Positions 1-7,073 of a DNA stretch of 64,000 bases are shown piece by piece. This stretch comes from Campylobacter sp. LR291e (GTDB taxonomy: Bacteria > Campylobacterota > Campylobacteria > Campylobacterales > Campylobacteraceae), in contig NZ_VJNV01000035.1 of assembly GCF_008633915.1 (NCBI RefSeq), positions 62,001-126,000 of the forward strand, in the 5' to 3' direction. The notes under the pieces were generated by a model. The model searched no databases. It was not told the DNA's origin and worked only from the letters and a program-made list of their open reading frames with translations. Numbering within the stretch: the stretch's first letter is position 1; the number at the start of each line of letters is the position of its first letter. The translations under genes were made by a program, and so were the position numbers.

Positions 1-654
1 TTTCTTATTATATTTATTTTCTAGATAGGCTAAAAATGTTTGATAGTTTGTCGTATTTTTATCAAAAATATTTTTCTTGCTTGGAGATAAAAAATCATTT
101 AATTTAACTTCTTTTAATATACTTGGTGCTTCAAAATAAAATTTTTTATTTAAATTATTTCTAATACCTATAAAATATATCCTTTCTCTACTTTGTGGCA
201 AATTAAAATTTAAAGAATTTATTAAACGATAAGATACCTTATAACCACAATTTTCCAAAAGTTCTAAGATAATTTTTAAAGTCTTGCCCTCATTGTGATT
301 GATAAGCCCTTTTACATTTTCAAGTATAAAAAATTTAGGTTGTTTTATTTGTAAAATTTTTGCTAAATAATAAACAATTTGTCCCTTTTGTGTATTTTCA
401 AGCCCTTCTCTTTTGCCAACAATGCTAAAACTTTGACAAGGAAAACCACTAATTAATAAATCAAAATCGGGCAAGAATTTAGGATTAATACTAGTAATAT
501 CCCCAAATTCTAATTCATTTGTAGTATCAAAAAAACTCTTATAAGTCTTAATAGCCTCTTTGTCAATTTCACTAAAACCTAAGCATTTAAAACCATTAAG
601 CGTAAGTCCTAATCTTCCACCACCAATGCCTGAACAAAAATCAATAAAGGTCAT
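1..654 (-). CDS. DNA (cytosine-5) methyltransferase, 3' end beyond window
   Basis: The first 218 codons of a C5 cytosine DNA methyltransferase, which transfers a methyl group from AdoMet to cytosine in a specific DNA site. An AdoMet-binding motif [13 protein letters not shown] lies at residues 5-17. Motif IV GFPCQS has the catalytic cysteine at residue 73. Motif VI ENV is at 112-114 and a QSRER motif VIII is near residue 156. No stop interrupts the frame up to base 1, so the target-recognition domain and C-terminus lie outside the window. The ATG at 654 overlaps the end of kdsA by 14 nt, so translation is probably coupled. A partner endonuclease cannot be judged from here. The family is certain; the recognition sequence is not predictable from this part. 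Confidence 0.9.
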   Translation of the reverse strand, partial: MTFIDFCSGIGGGRLGLTLNGFKCLGFSEIDKEAIKTYKSFFDTTNELEFGDITSINPKFLPDFDLLISGFPCQSFSIVGKREGLENTQKGQIVYYLAKILQIKQPKFFILENVKGLINHNEGKTLKIILELLENCGYKVSYRLINSLNFNLPQSRERIYFIGIRNNLNKKFYFEAPSILKEVKLNDFLSPSKKNIFDKNTTNYQTFLAYLENKYNKK

Positions 655-1456
655 TTAAGCTATCTTGTATCCTAAATATACTTTCAACGCATTTTTTTAA
701 TCGTTTAATATCAAGCATGTTTAGACCATCACATAGGGCATCGCAAGGATTTATATGAGTTTCAAAGAAAAAGCCATCTACCCCAACCCCAGCAGCTGCC
801 CTTGCAAGAGGTTCTACAAATTCGCTTTTTCCCCCACTACTTCCTCCTGCTGCCCCTGGCATTTGTACGCTATGGGTTGCATCAAAAACAACTGGGGCAA
901 ACTCACGCATTATAACTAAACTTCTCATATCTACAACCAAATTTCCATAGCCAAAACTAGAACCTCTCTCAGCTACAAAAACTCCATTTTTCCAAGCTAC
1001 TTCCTTTCCTTCTTCTTCAATGCCCCTAGTTTGAAGCACCTTTTTAACGCTATATTTTATATCATAAGGGTTTAAAAACTGTCCTTTTTTGATATTTATC
1101 TTTGCCCTTGTCCTTGCAGCACTTACAAGTAAATCAGTTTGCCTACATAAAAAGGCTGGAATTTGTAAAACATCAGCAACATTTGCAGCTATTTCTGCTT
1201 GGCTATTTTCGTGAATGTCAGTTAGAATTTGCATATTAAATTCTTTTTTTACACTTTCAAGTACTTTTAAACCATCATCAATCCCAGGTCCCCTAAAGGA
1301 ATTTATACTAGTGCGATTTGCTTTATCAAAGCTTGATTTAAAATAAAAATCAATCCTTTCATCATCTCTAAAACTTTCAAGTTCCTTTGCAACCTTAAAA
1401 ACTAAATCCTTGCTTTCTATTACGCAAGGTCCTGCTATTAAAATCATTTTTTGCAT
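641..1456 (-). CDS. kdsA: 3-deoxy-D-manno-octulosonate 8-phosphate synthase
   Basis: KDO-8-phosphate synthase condenses phosphoenolpyruvate with arabinose 5-phosphate in the cytoplasm, making the inner-core LPS/LOS sugar KDO. The 271-residue length and motifs AGPCVIES (residues 8-15), [27 protein letters not shown] and DATHSVQ are diagnostic. Cys11 in AGPC matches the metal-ligand cysteine of the metal-dependent class (Aquifex numbering), with candidate ligands His in THSVQ, Glu in FETH and the Asp of DALCDG. The ATG shares one base with the stop of the upstream transporter (TAATG), and its 3' end overlaps the methyltransferase, so the three genes look like one transcript. Confidence 0.97.
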   Translation of the reverse strand: MQKMILIAGPCVIESKDLVFKVAKELESFRDDERIDFYFKSSFDKANRTSINSFRGPGIDDGLKVLESVKKEFNMQILTDIHENSQAEIAANVADVLQIPAFLCRQTDLLVSAARTRAKINIKKGQFLNPYDIKYSVKKVLQTRGIEEEGKEVAWKNGVFVAERGSSFGYGNLVVDMRSLVIMREFAPVVFDATHSVQMPGAAGGSSGGKSEFVEPLARAAAGVGVDGFFFETHINPCDALCDGLNMLDIKRLKKCVESIFRIQDSLNDLY

Positions 1457-2379
1457 TATTTTTCCCTTTTTTTCTTTTTAATAACTAAAATTAATCCACC
1501 GACAATTATACCTAATATACCTATAAAAACCATAAAGCTTGGTAAATTATCCCCTAAAATAATACCAACTATTAAAGAAAAAAGCACGTCTAAATAGCTA
1601 ATCCCGGCCACAATCCCAGCTTGTTTTGCTATGCCATAAGATTTTGTAGCATGAATTTGATAAAGTGTTCCAAAACAACCCATTAAGGCTATTATAAACC
1701 ACTCCCATATGTTTGGCATTACAAAGGCTGCTATTATAAAATCAAATTTTTCATAATGATAAAATTCCCCTAAAATCATAGAAATTAAAGGCATTATAGT
1801 GCCTATAAAGATAAAAGATAATGCGATTTTTTCTGTAGTATAAAATTTTCTAAGTTCTCTAACGCTAGTTAAAGCAAGGGCTGCAAAAAAGCCGCTTAAA
1901 ATACCTAGACTTGAGTTTTTAAAATCAAAGCCAGTATGAATTTCATCATTTGCAAAGGGTTGAACTATAAAAAGTACGCCGATAAAGGCTATAAAAATTC
2001 CTAACCAGCCCTTTATGCCTATATTTTCTTTAAAAAATAAAAAAGCTATTAAGCTTATAAAAATGGGTGCAGTTTTTTGAAAGGCAAAAGCCCCACCAAG
2101 CGTTATATTAGATACATTATAAAAAAATAAATACAAAGACAAAGTCCCAAAAATTCCTCTAAAAACTAAGAGTAAAAAATGCTTACCTTCTTTATGAACC
2201 TTTGATTTTTTAATCAAATAAAGCATAAAAACAAGCCCTATAATATTTCTAAAAAACATTAATTCAACAGAAGGAATATCAGTGCTTAAAATTTTCACAC
2301 AAGCACCCATAAATGCAAAATCTAAACAAGCAAGTATCATAAAATAAATGCTAAGATTGTGTTTTATTATCCTTAACAT
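1456..2379 (-). CDS. EamA/DMT-family inner-membrane transporter
   Basis: A 307-residue inner-membrane protein with about ten hydrophobic segments arranged as two EamA repeats, ending in a lysine/arginine-rich cytoplasmic tail. The repeat halves start near residues 10 and 155. [16 protein letters not shown] and the second-half [21 protein letters not shown] are typical of the drug/metabolite transporter superfamily. The substrate is unknown. An integral membrane protein sits next to kdsA in C. jejuni too (Cj0385c, from memory). AAGG precedes the ATG, and a TACAAT -10 box lies about 25 nt further upstream, so this gene heads the operon with kdsA and the methyltransferase. Confidence 0.88.
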   Translation of the reverse strand: MLRIIKHNLSIYFMILACLDFAFMGACVKILSTDIPSVELMFFRNIIGLVFMLYLIKKSKVHKEGKHFLLLVFRGIFGTLSLYLFFYNVSNITLGGAFAFQKTAPIFISLIAFLFFKENIGIKGWLGIFIAFIGVLFIVQPFANDEIHTGFDFKNSSLGILSGFFAALALTSVRELRKFYTTEKIALSFIFIGTIMPLISMILGEFYHYEKFDFIIAAFVMPNIWEWFIIALMGCFGTLYQIHATKSYGIAKQAGIVAGISYLDVLFSLIVGIILGDNLPSFMVFIGILGIIVGGLILVIKKKKREK

Positions 2380-2404
2380 ATTAAGCCTTATAAAAAATCT
2401 TGCA

Positions 2405-2410
2405 ATTGTA
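2405..2410 (-). promoter_or_regulatory. Predicted -10 box for the DMT-kdsA-methyltransferase operon
   Basis: TACAAT on the minus strand, 26 nt upstream of the transporter ATG, following an A/T-rich stretch. It fits the Campylobacter sigma-70 pattern, in which the -35 box is replaced by periodic T tracts. Read by eye only. Confidence 0.45.
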
Positions 2411-2434
2411 GCTATTTTTTACTTAAGTTAGAAA

Positions 2435-2471
2435 AAAGGCAATATTAAATTTAACTTAAAGCATTGCCTTT
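2435..2471. repeat. Inverted repeat with 9-bp arms in the 206-bp intergenic region
   Basis: AAAGGCAAT (2435-2443) pairs with ATTGCCTTT (2463-2471) around a 19-nt AT-rich loop. It lies between the divergently transcribed DMT gene and the gene at 2586. There is no strong U-run, so it could be a regulatory hairpin or a fortuitous match. Confidence 0.4.
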
Positions 2472-2520
2472 GATTAATATTTTATTAAGCAAAAGTTTAG
2501 TAAAGTTAAAAAGTCTATTT

Positions 2521-2556
2521 AATGCATTTAGCATTATTAAACGCCTATTAATAGGC
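2521..2556. repeat. Two palindromes upstream of the 127-residue gene
   Basis: AATGC-attta-GCATT (2521-2535) is followed by a perfect 14-bp palindrome GCCTATTAATAGGC (2543-2556), ending 29 bp before the ATG at 2586. Their position just upstream of the ribosome binding site suggests an operator for a dimeric regulator or a 5'-UTR structure. No protein can be assigned. Confidence 0.5.
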
Positions 2557-2585
2557 AAATTCTAAGAATTCATAAAGGAGAAATT

Positions 2586-2969
2586 ATGAAAGCAAAAAAG
2601 AAAAAAGAATTAGCTGATAAAATCAAAGAAGCTATAGAAGAACAACTCAAAGAAAGGGCCATAGAACAAGAAAATGAAAAATGGAGCTTTGAGGAACGTT
2701 TAGGTGAGATAAAAGAAGCTATTTGCATTCGTTTAGATGAACTTCACAATCTTAACATTTTGGAAACTATGGAAAGATTGAATAAAACAAAGCTTAGTTT
2801 TTTCTCTGAGAAAGATATAAAGACTAGAAAAGATATCATTAAAGATATAAAAAATCTTTTAGAAATTCTAGTTGAGATAGATTTAAAGGTCGAATTACTT
2901 GACAATCTTATCAAAAAAGATAAGGTCCCAACTGATATCGCACCAGCAATAAATGCAAATACTATTTAA
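2586..2969 (+). CDS. Hypothetical charged, helical protein (127 residues)
   Basis: I do not recognise this protein. The ATG follows AAAGGAG with good spacing, and a strong terminator follows the stop, so the gene is real and monocistronic. The N-terminus (residues 1-40) is very rich in Lys and Glu, and the whole protein is predicted alpha-helical and probably coiled coil. A central Phe/Lys/Asp region (70-90) precedes a Leu/Ile-rich helix (85-113) and a short non-charged tail. There is no signal peptide or membrane segment, so it is probably cytoplasmic. The palindromes directly upstream suggest individual regulation. No function is proposed. Confidence 0.8.
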   Translation: MKAKKKKELADKIKEAIEEQLKERAIEQENEKWSFEERLGEIKEAICIRLDELHNLNILETMERLNKTKLSFFSEKDIKTRKDIIKDIKNLLEILVEIDLKVELLDNLIKKDKVPTDIAPAINANTI

Positions 2970-2973
2970 ATTT

Positions 2974-2997
2974 AAGGCTTTAATTTTTTAAAGCCTT
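2974..2997 (+). terminator. Rho-independent terminator after the 127-residue gene
   Basis: AAGGCTTTA (2974-2982) and TAAAGCCTT (2989-2997) form a perfect 9-bp stem with a 6-nt loop, five bases after the TAA stop and followed by a T-rich tail. Confidence 0.8.
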
Positions 2998-3228
2998 TTG
3001 TAACTTTTTGTAATCTTTCTTATTTTTTATTCTAAAGTTTTAAAAAATGCTTTTTTAAGTTTTATTTAATAAATTCTTTTTACAAAAAAAGAGATAAAAT
3101 TTATACTAAATACTATTTTTAAATATATTAAAAGCATTTAACAAAAATTTAAGCCTTTAAAATGTGAAAAATTGAAACAAGATTATATAAAAATAATAAA
3201 GCTAAATTTTTATATAAGAATTTTTTAG

Positions 3229-3234
3229 TAAAAT
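3229..3234 (+). promoter_or_regulatory. Predicted -10 box of the nuo operon
   Basis: TAAAAT preceded by six Ts and TAG, 34 nt upstream of the nuoA ATG, with AAAAAAGG just before the ATG. The surrounding 298-bp gap (2970-3267) is extremely AT-rich. Apart from the terminator at 2974 and this promoter I see nothing else in it. Confidence 0.5.
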
Positions 3235-3267
3235 ACAATTTTATTAAAGACAAAAAAGGTTTATAAA

Positions 3268-3654
3268 ATGTCTGTTAGCACTCAACACCCATATTTTGGT
3301 ATTTTTGCTATGTTAGCCTGTGCTGTGATTATATTTTTTGGATTAGTTTTTTTAGCAGCTAAAATAGGCAATAACCTAGCAGCTAAAAATCGTAAAAAAT
3401 TAGGACTTGGAATTTATGAGTGTGGTCCAATCCCTGTAAAACAAGCTAATAAAATAAATTCTCAATTTTTCGTAGTAGCCCTTATTTTCATACTTTTAGA
3501 TATAGAAGTTGTATTTTTGTTTCCATGGGCACTTATTTTTAAGGATTTAGGCTGGTTTGGGTTTTTAGAAGTGGTTGTTTTTATATTGCTTTTAGGCATA
3601 GGATTTTTATATGCTTATAAAAAAGGAGCTTTTCAATGGCAGAGCATCAAGTAA
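3268..3654 (+). CDS. nuoA: NADH-quinone oxidoreductase-type complex I, subunit A
   Basis: A small membrane subunit of complex I (128 residues) with three hydrophobic segments (about 12-35, 67-88 and 95-115). It carries the conserved YECG-P motif at the end of the first loop (residues 51-55) and RFF-like/FLFPWA motifs around the second helix. It helps link the peripheral arm to the membrane arm near the quinone tunnel. It is the first gene of the operon. Its last 19 nt overlap nuoB, implying coupled translation. Confidence 0.96.
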   Translation: MSVSTQHPYFGIFAMLACAVIIFFGLVFLAAKIGNNLAAKNRKKLGLGIYECGPIPVKQANKINSQFFVVALIFILLDIEVVFLFPWALIFKDLGWFGFLEVVVFILLLGIGFLYAYKKGAFQWQSIK

Positions 3655-4139
3655 ATTATACAAATGGTTTGCCTGTTGTTTTAACAAGCGTTGATAAATT
3701 AGTTCAATGGGGCAGAAGTAATTCTTTATGGGCTCTATCTTATGGCTTGGCCTGTTGTGCTATTGAAATGATGGCAACTGGTGCCTCGCGTTATGATTTT
3801 GATCGCTTTGGTACTATTTTTAGGGCTAGTCCAAGGCATTCTGAGGTGATGATAATAGCAGGTACTTTATGTAAAAAACATGCTGAATTTACAAGAAGGT
3901 TATACGACCAGATGCCTGATCCAAAATGGGTTATTTCTATGGGAAGTTGTGCAAATACGGGTGGTATGTTTAATACCTATTCAACCGTGCAAGGTGTAGA
4001 TAGAATAATACCTGTTGATATTTATGTACCAGGCTGTGCACCAAGACCTGAAAGTTTTCAATTTGCCTTAATGATTTTACAAAAAAAGATACGAAAACAA
4101 AAGGCAAGTCATAAAATTCAAGTAAAAAGGCTAATTTAA
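3636..4139 (+). CDS. nuoB: Complex I subunit B, N2 iron-sulfur protein
   Basis: This subunit (167 residues) binds the terminal [4Fe-4S] cluster N2 that passes electrons to quinone. The four ligands are visible: tandem Cys40-Cys41 in LACCAIEMM, Cys105 in MGSCANTGG and Cys134 in PGCAPRPE. The start lies inside the end of nuoA, behind a GGAG sequence (AAAAAGGAGC). The basic C-terminal tail ([13 protein letters not shown]) is ordinary for epsilonproteobacterial NuoB. Confidence 0.97.
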   Translation: MAEHQVNYTNGLPVVLTSVDKLVQWGRSNSLWALSYGLACCAIEMMATGASRYDFDRFGTIFRASPRHSEVMIIAGTLCKKHAEFTRRLYDQMPDPKWVISMGSCANTGGMFNTYSTVQGVDRIIPVDIYVPGCAPRPESFQFALMILQKKIRKQKASHKIQVKRLI

Positions 4140-4140
4140 A

Positions 4141-4932
4141 ATGAGAAAATATACAAATAAAAAAAACGCTCAACTTAAAAATTATTATCAAGATAGATTT
4201 TATCACGCCCCAAGCACTACAAAAATAGACATTAAAGAAAGTAAATTTAAAGATGATTTTGAAGTTTTAAAAACACAGATAAATATTATATCTTCCTTTG
4301 TTGAGCTTGATTTTTGGGTACTTTACATAGAAAAAGAAGATAATGTTAAAACCTTAAATTTACTTAAAACCCTTGGATATTTAAGCTTTACAGAAGCAAG
4401 TGCTATTGATTTTATGGAAAGTAAAAACGGCTTTGAAGTGTTTTATCAACTTTTAAATTTAGAAAATAAAACAAGGGTTAGGGTAAAAACCTTTGTAGGT
4501 GTAAAAGAAAGATTAAATAGTGTTACTAGCGTATTTAAGGGGGCAAATTGGAGTGAGAGAGAAATTTATGATATGTTTGGAATTTTTATCATAAATCACC
4601 CAAATTTAAAACGTATCTTAATGCCTGATGATTGGTATTCTCACCCACTTTTAAAAAGCTATCCTTTGCAAGGTGATGAATTTGCAAAATGGTATGAGAT
4701 TGATAAAATTTTTGGCAAAGAACATAGAAAGGTAGTGGGGGCTGAACAACGAGATAGTGGCTTTGTAAATGAAAAAGATACTATAAATTTCGCAAAGCTT
4801 TACCATGAAACTCCAAAGGGTCAACCTAGAGTTCAAAACGTTAGCAAGCAAGAATACCAAGAAGAAGAAGGCGTTGCCTTTGTTAAAAAGCTAAAGAGAG
4901 CTAATAAAAAAATACTAAATACAAGGCGTTAA
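4141..4932 (+). CDS. nuoC: Complex I subunit C (30-kDa type)
   Basis: Peripheral-arm subunit that packs against NuoD and NuoB. Residues about 30-190 form the 30-kDa subunit domain, with the signature ERE-YDMFGI followed by HP-L-RILMPDDW. The N-terminal 30 and C-terminal 50 residues are lysine-rich and low in conservation. It starts one nucleotide after nuoB and ends one nucleotide before nuoD. NuoC and NuoD are separate here, unlike the fused NuoCD of E. coli. Confidence 0.96.
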   Translation: MRKYTNKKNAQLKNYYQDRFYHAPSTTKIDIKESKFKDDFEVLKTQINIISSFVELDFWVLYIEKEDNVKTLNLLKTLGYLSFTEASAIDFMESKNGFEVFYQLLNLENKTRVRVKTFVGVKERLNSVTSVFKGANWSEREIYDMFGIFIINHPNLKRILMPDDWYSHPLLKSYPLQGDEFAKWYEIDKIFGKEHRKVVGAEQRDSGFVNEKDTINFAKLYHETPKGQPRVQNVSKQEYQEEEGVAFVKKLKRANKKILNTRR

Positions 4933-4933
4933 A

Positions 4934-6160
4934 ATGCAAATTCCTAGTAAATTAAAACCATATTATGAAAATATAGCCTTTGAACGCGATGATACAAATA
5001 TGATTATAAATTTAGGTCCTCAACACCCCTCAGCACATGGAAATTTAAAACTTGTTTTAGAACTTGATGGAGAACAGGTTAAAAAAGCCAGACCTTGCAT
5101 AGGCTATATGCACAGAGGCATGGAAAAAATGGCTGAAAATATGATTTATCAAGAATTTATTCCTACTACTGATAGAATGGATTATATAGCTGCAAGTTCA
5201 AATAATTATGCTTATTGTGCCACGGTTGAAAAGCTTTGTGGACTTGAAATTCCAAGGCGTGCAGCTGTTATTAGAATGATACTTTTAGAATTAAATCGCA
5301 TTGCCTCTCACTTGCTTTGGCTTGCTACACATGCCCTTGATATAGGTGCTATGAGTGTGTTTTTGTACTGTTTTAGGGAAAGAGAATATATACTTGATTT
5401 AATAGAAAAATATTGTGGCGCTAGATTAACTCATTCTTCAATGAGAATTGGTGGGGTAATGCTTGATTTACCCGATGGCTTTTTAAAAGAAATGCTTAAT
5501 TTTTGTAATAAATTTCCAAAAGACATAGCAGATTATGAGGCCTTGCTTGATGATAATAGAATTTGGCGTGCTAGAACTGAAAATATAGGCGTAGTTAGCA
5601 AAGAACAGGCGTTAAATTGGGGTTGTACTGGAGTTATGCTTAGAGGAAGTGGCGTAAAATACGATATTAGAAAAGAAGAGCCATATTTACTTTACAATGA
5701 GATTGAATTTAGCATTCCTTATGCTACGCAAGGTGATTCTTATGCAAGATACAAGGTTTATATGCAAGAATTTAGGCAGTGTTTAAATATCTTAAAACAA
5801 TGTGCCTTGCTTTACAAAGATACAGGACCTGAGCTTTTATGCAATCACCCTGAATATGTAAGTGCGTCAAAGGAACAAATTCTAACTCAAAATTATTCTT
5901 TAATGCAACATTTTGTTTTAATAACTCAAGGCTTAAAACCACCAAAGGGTGAAGTTTACGTGCCTACTGAAAGTCCCAAGGGCGAGCTTGGCTTTTTTAT
6001 ACACTCTGATGGTAGCAGTCGCCCTTATCGTTTAAAGGCTAGAACCCCTAGTTTTTGGCATTGTGGTTTTTTTGAAGAAATGCTTGTGGGAACTTATTTA
6101 GCTGATGTCGTGGCTATTATGGGAAATGTAAATATTGTACTAGGTGAGATTGATAGATGA
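4934..6160 (+). CDS. nuoD: Complex I subunit D (49-kDa type)
   Basis: Quinone-site subunit related to the large subunit of [NiFe] hydrogenases. The 408 residues include LGPQHPSAHGNLKL near residue 30, the GYMHRGMEK motif, ASHLLWL, the central CTGVMLRGSG and the C-terminal VDPVxGxxDR-like ending (VLGEIDR). Length and ends match the family. It overlaps the next small gene by 4 nt (ATGA). Confidence 0.97.
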   Translation: MQIPSKLKPYYENIAFERDDTNMIINLGPQHPSAHGNLKLVLELDGEQVKKARPCIGYMHRGMEKMAENMIYQEFIPTTDRMDYIAASSNNYAYCATVEKLCGLEIPRRAAVIRMILLELNRIASHLLWLATHALDIGAMSVFLYCFREREYILDLIEKYCGARLTHSSMRIGGVMLDLPDGFLKEMLNFCNKFPKDIADYEALLDDNRIWRARTENIGVVSKEQALNWGCTGVMLRGSGVKYDIRKEEPYLLYNEIEFSIPYATQGDSYARYKVYMQEFRQCLNILKQCALLYKDTGPELLCNHPEYVSASKEQILTQNYSLMQHFVLITQGLKPPKGEVYVPTESPKGELGFFIHSDGSSRPYRLKARTPSFWHCGFFEEMLVGTYLADVVAIMGNVNIVLGEIDR

Positions 6161-6384
6161 GACGGGTGGATTTAAGAAAAAGCAAGGATTTTTTTAAGGA
6201 TTTAGAAAATACCATAAAAAAAGCTAAGATAAACGAGGTCTTGGTAGTTTTGTTTGAAATAGGCGATTTTAGCGTGGTTGAAAAAAGCTTTGCCTTTGTT
6301 AGCGAACATGGTTGTGAGCTTTTAAATTCTTTAAAATTTAATCAAGTTGACTGGACTATCACATTAAAAAAGGTTAGTAAATGA
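6157..6384 (+). CDS. Small complex I-associated protein replacing NuoE (Cj1575c-type)
   Basis: A 75-residue protein occupying the nuoE position. It has no thioredoxin-like [2Fe-2S] motif and only one Cys (CELLNS), so it is not NuoE. Campylobacter and Helicobacter carry such a gene (Cj1575c, HP1264) in place of nuoE. In C. jejuni the modified complex is reported to take electrons from flavodoxin rather than NADH. That functional statement is literature knowledge; what the sequence shows is position, size and absence of the NuoE motifs. Both ends overlap neighbours by 4 nt (ATGA), indicating tight coupling. Confidence 0.85.
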   Translation: MRRVDLRKSKDFFKDLENTIKKAKINEVLVVLFEIGDFSVVEKSFAFVSEHGCELLNSLKFNQVDWTITLKKVSK

Positions 6385-7073
6385 ATTATGAAAATGTGTT
6401 TTGCTGTGTAGATATGTTAAGTCTTAAAAATAAAAATTTATGTGAAAAAATAAGGGGGCGAAATGTCAATATTTCTTGCCTTGATGATAAAAATTTAAAG
6501 GCTAAATTTTATAAATGCGAGATTGCAAGTTTAAGCTTTGTTTTAGCCTTGCTTTGTAAATTAAGCGACAGTAAGCATTTTAGTGACTTTGATGAGGGTT
6601 TTTTAAGTGCTGAATCTTGCCTTGGAGAAGAAGAGGCCCTTGAACTTTTAGACTTTTTAAAGAATGCAAAAACTATTATCATAGATGAAAATTTAAAATT
6701 TCATAAAGATTATGAAAGTATAAAATATTTTTTAAATTTTCTAGCTAATAAATTTAATTGTGAAATTTTAGATTCTAATGAAAACAAACAAGATTTTTCA
6801 AAGGCTAAATTTAACGACTTAAAAGAACTTGATAATTATGATGGCTTGGTACTTTTTCGCACAAAATTAAACGATAAATTCTTACATTGTTCTAAGCAGT
6901 TTTTACAAATTGCCAAATGCCAAAACCACGCAAAAATCATTATAGAAGCAAAAAATTTAACGCTTGAAAAAGAACTTTTTCTAGATGAAAATTTACAAGG
7001 TACAATAGCCTTTTTAGACTTTGAAAATAAAAGCTTTGATTTTATGAAAATTCGTGTAAAGGAAGCAAAATGA
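6381..7073 (+). CDS. Complex I-associated protein replacing NuoF (Cj1574c-type)
   Basis: A 230-residue protein at the nuoF position. It lacks the FMN- and NADH-binding glycine loops (GRGGAGFPTG) and the C-terminal [4Fe-4S] motif of NuoF, so it cannot be the NADH dehydrogenase subunit. Cys residues are scattered (CCVD near the start, CKLSD, CLGEEE) without a clear cluster motif. By synteny it corresponds to Cj1574c/HP1265, thought to adapt the enzyme to a flavodoxin-type electron donor. It overlaps the preceding and following genes by 4 nt each. Confidence 0.83.
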   Translation: MNYENVFCCVDMLSLKNKNLCEKIRGRNVNISCLDDKNLKAKFYKCEIASLSFVLALLCKLSDSKHFSDFDEGFLSAESCLGEEEALELLDFLKNAKTIIIDENLKFHKDYESIKYFLNFLANKFNCEILDSNENKQDFSKAKFNDLKELDNYDGLVLFRTKLNDKFLHCSKQFLQIAKCQNHAKIIIEAKNLTLEKELFLDENLQGTIAFLDFENKSFDFMKIRVKEAK

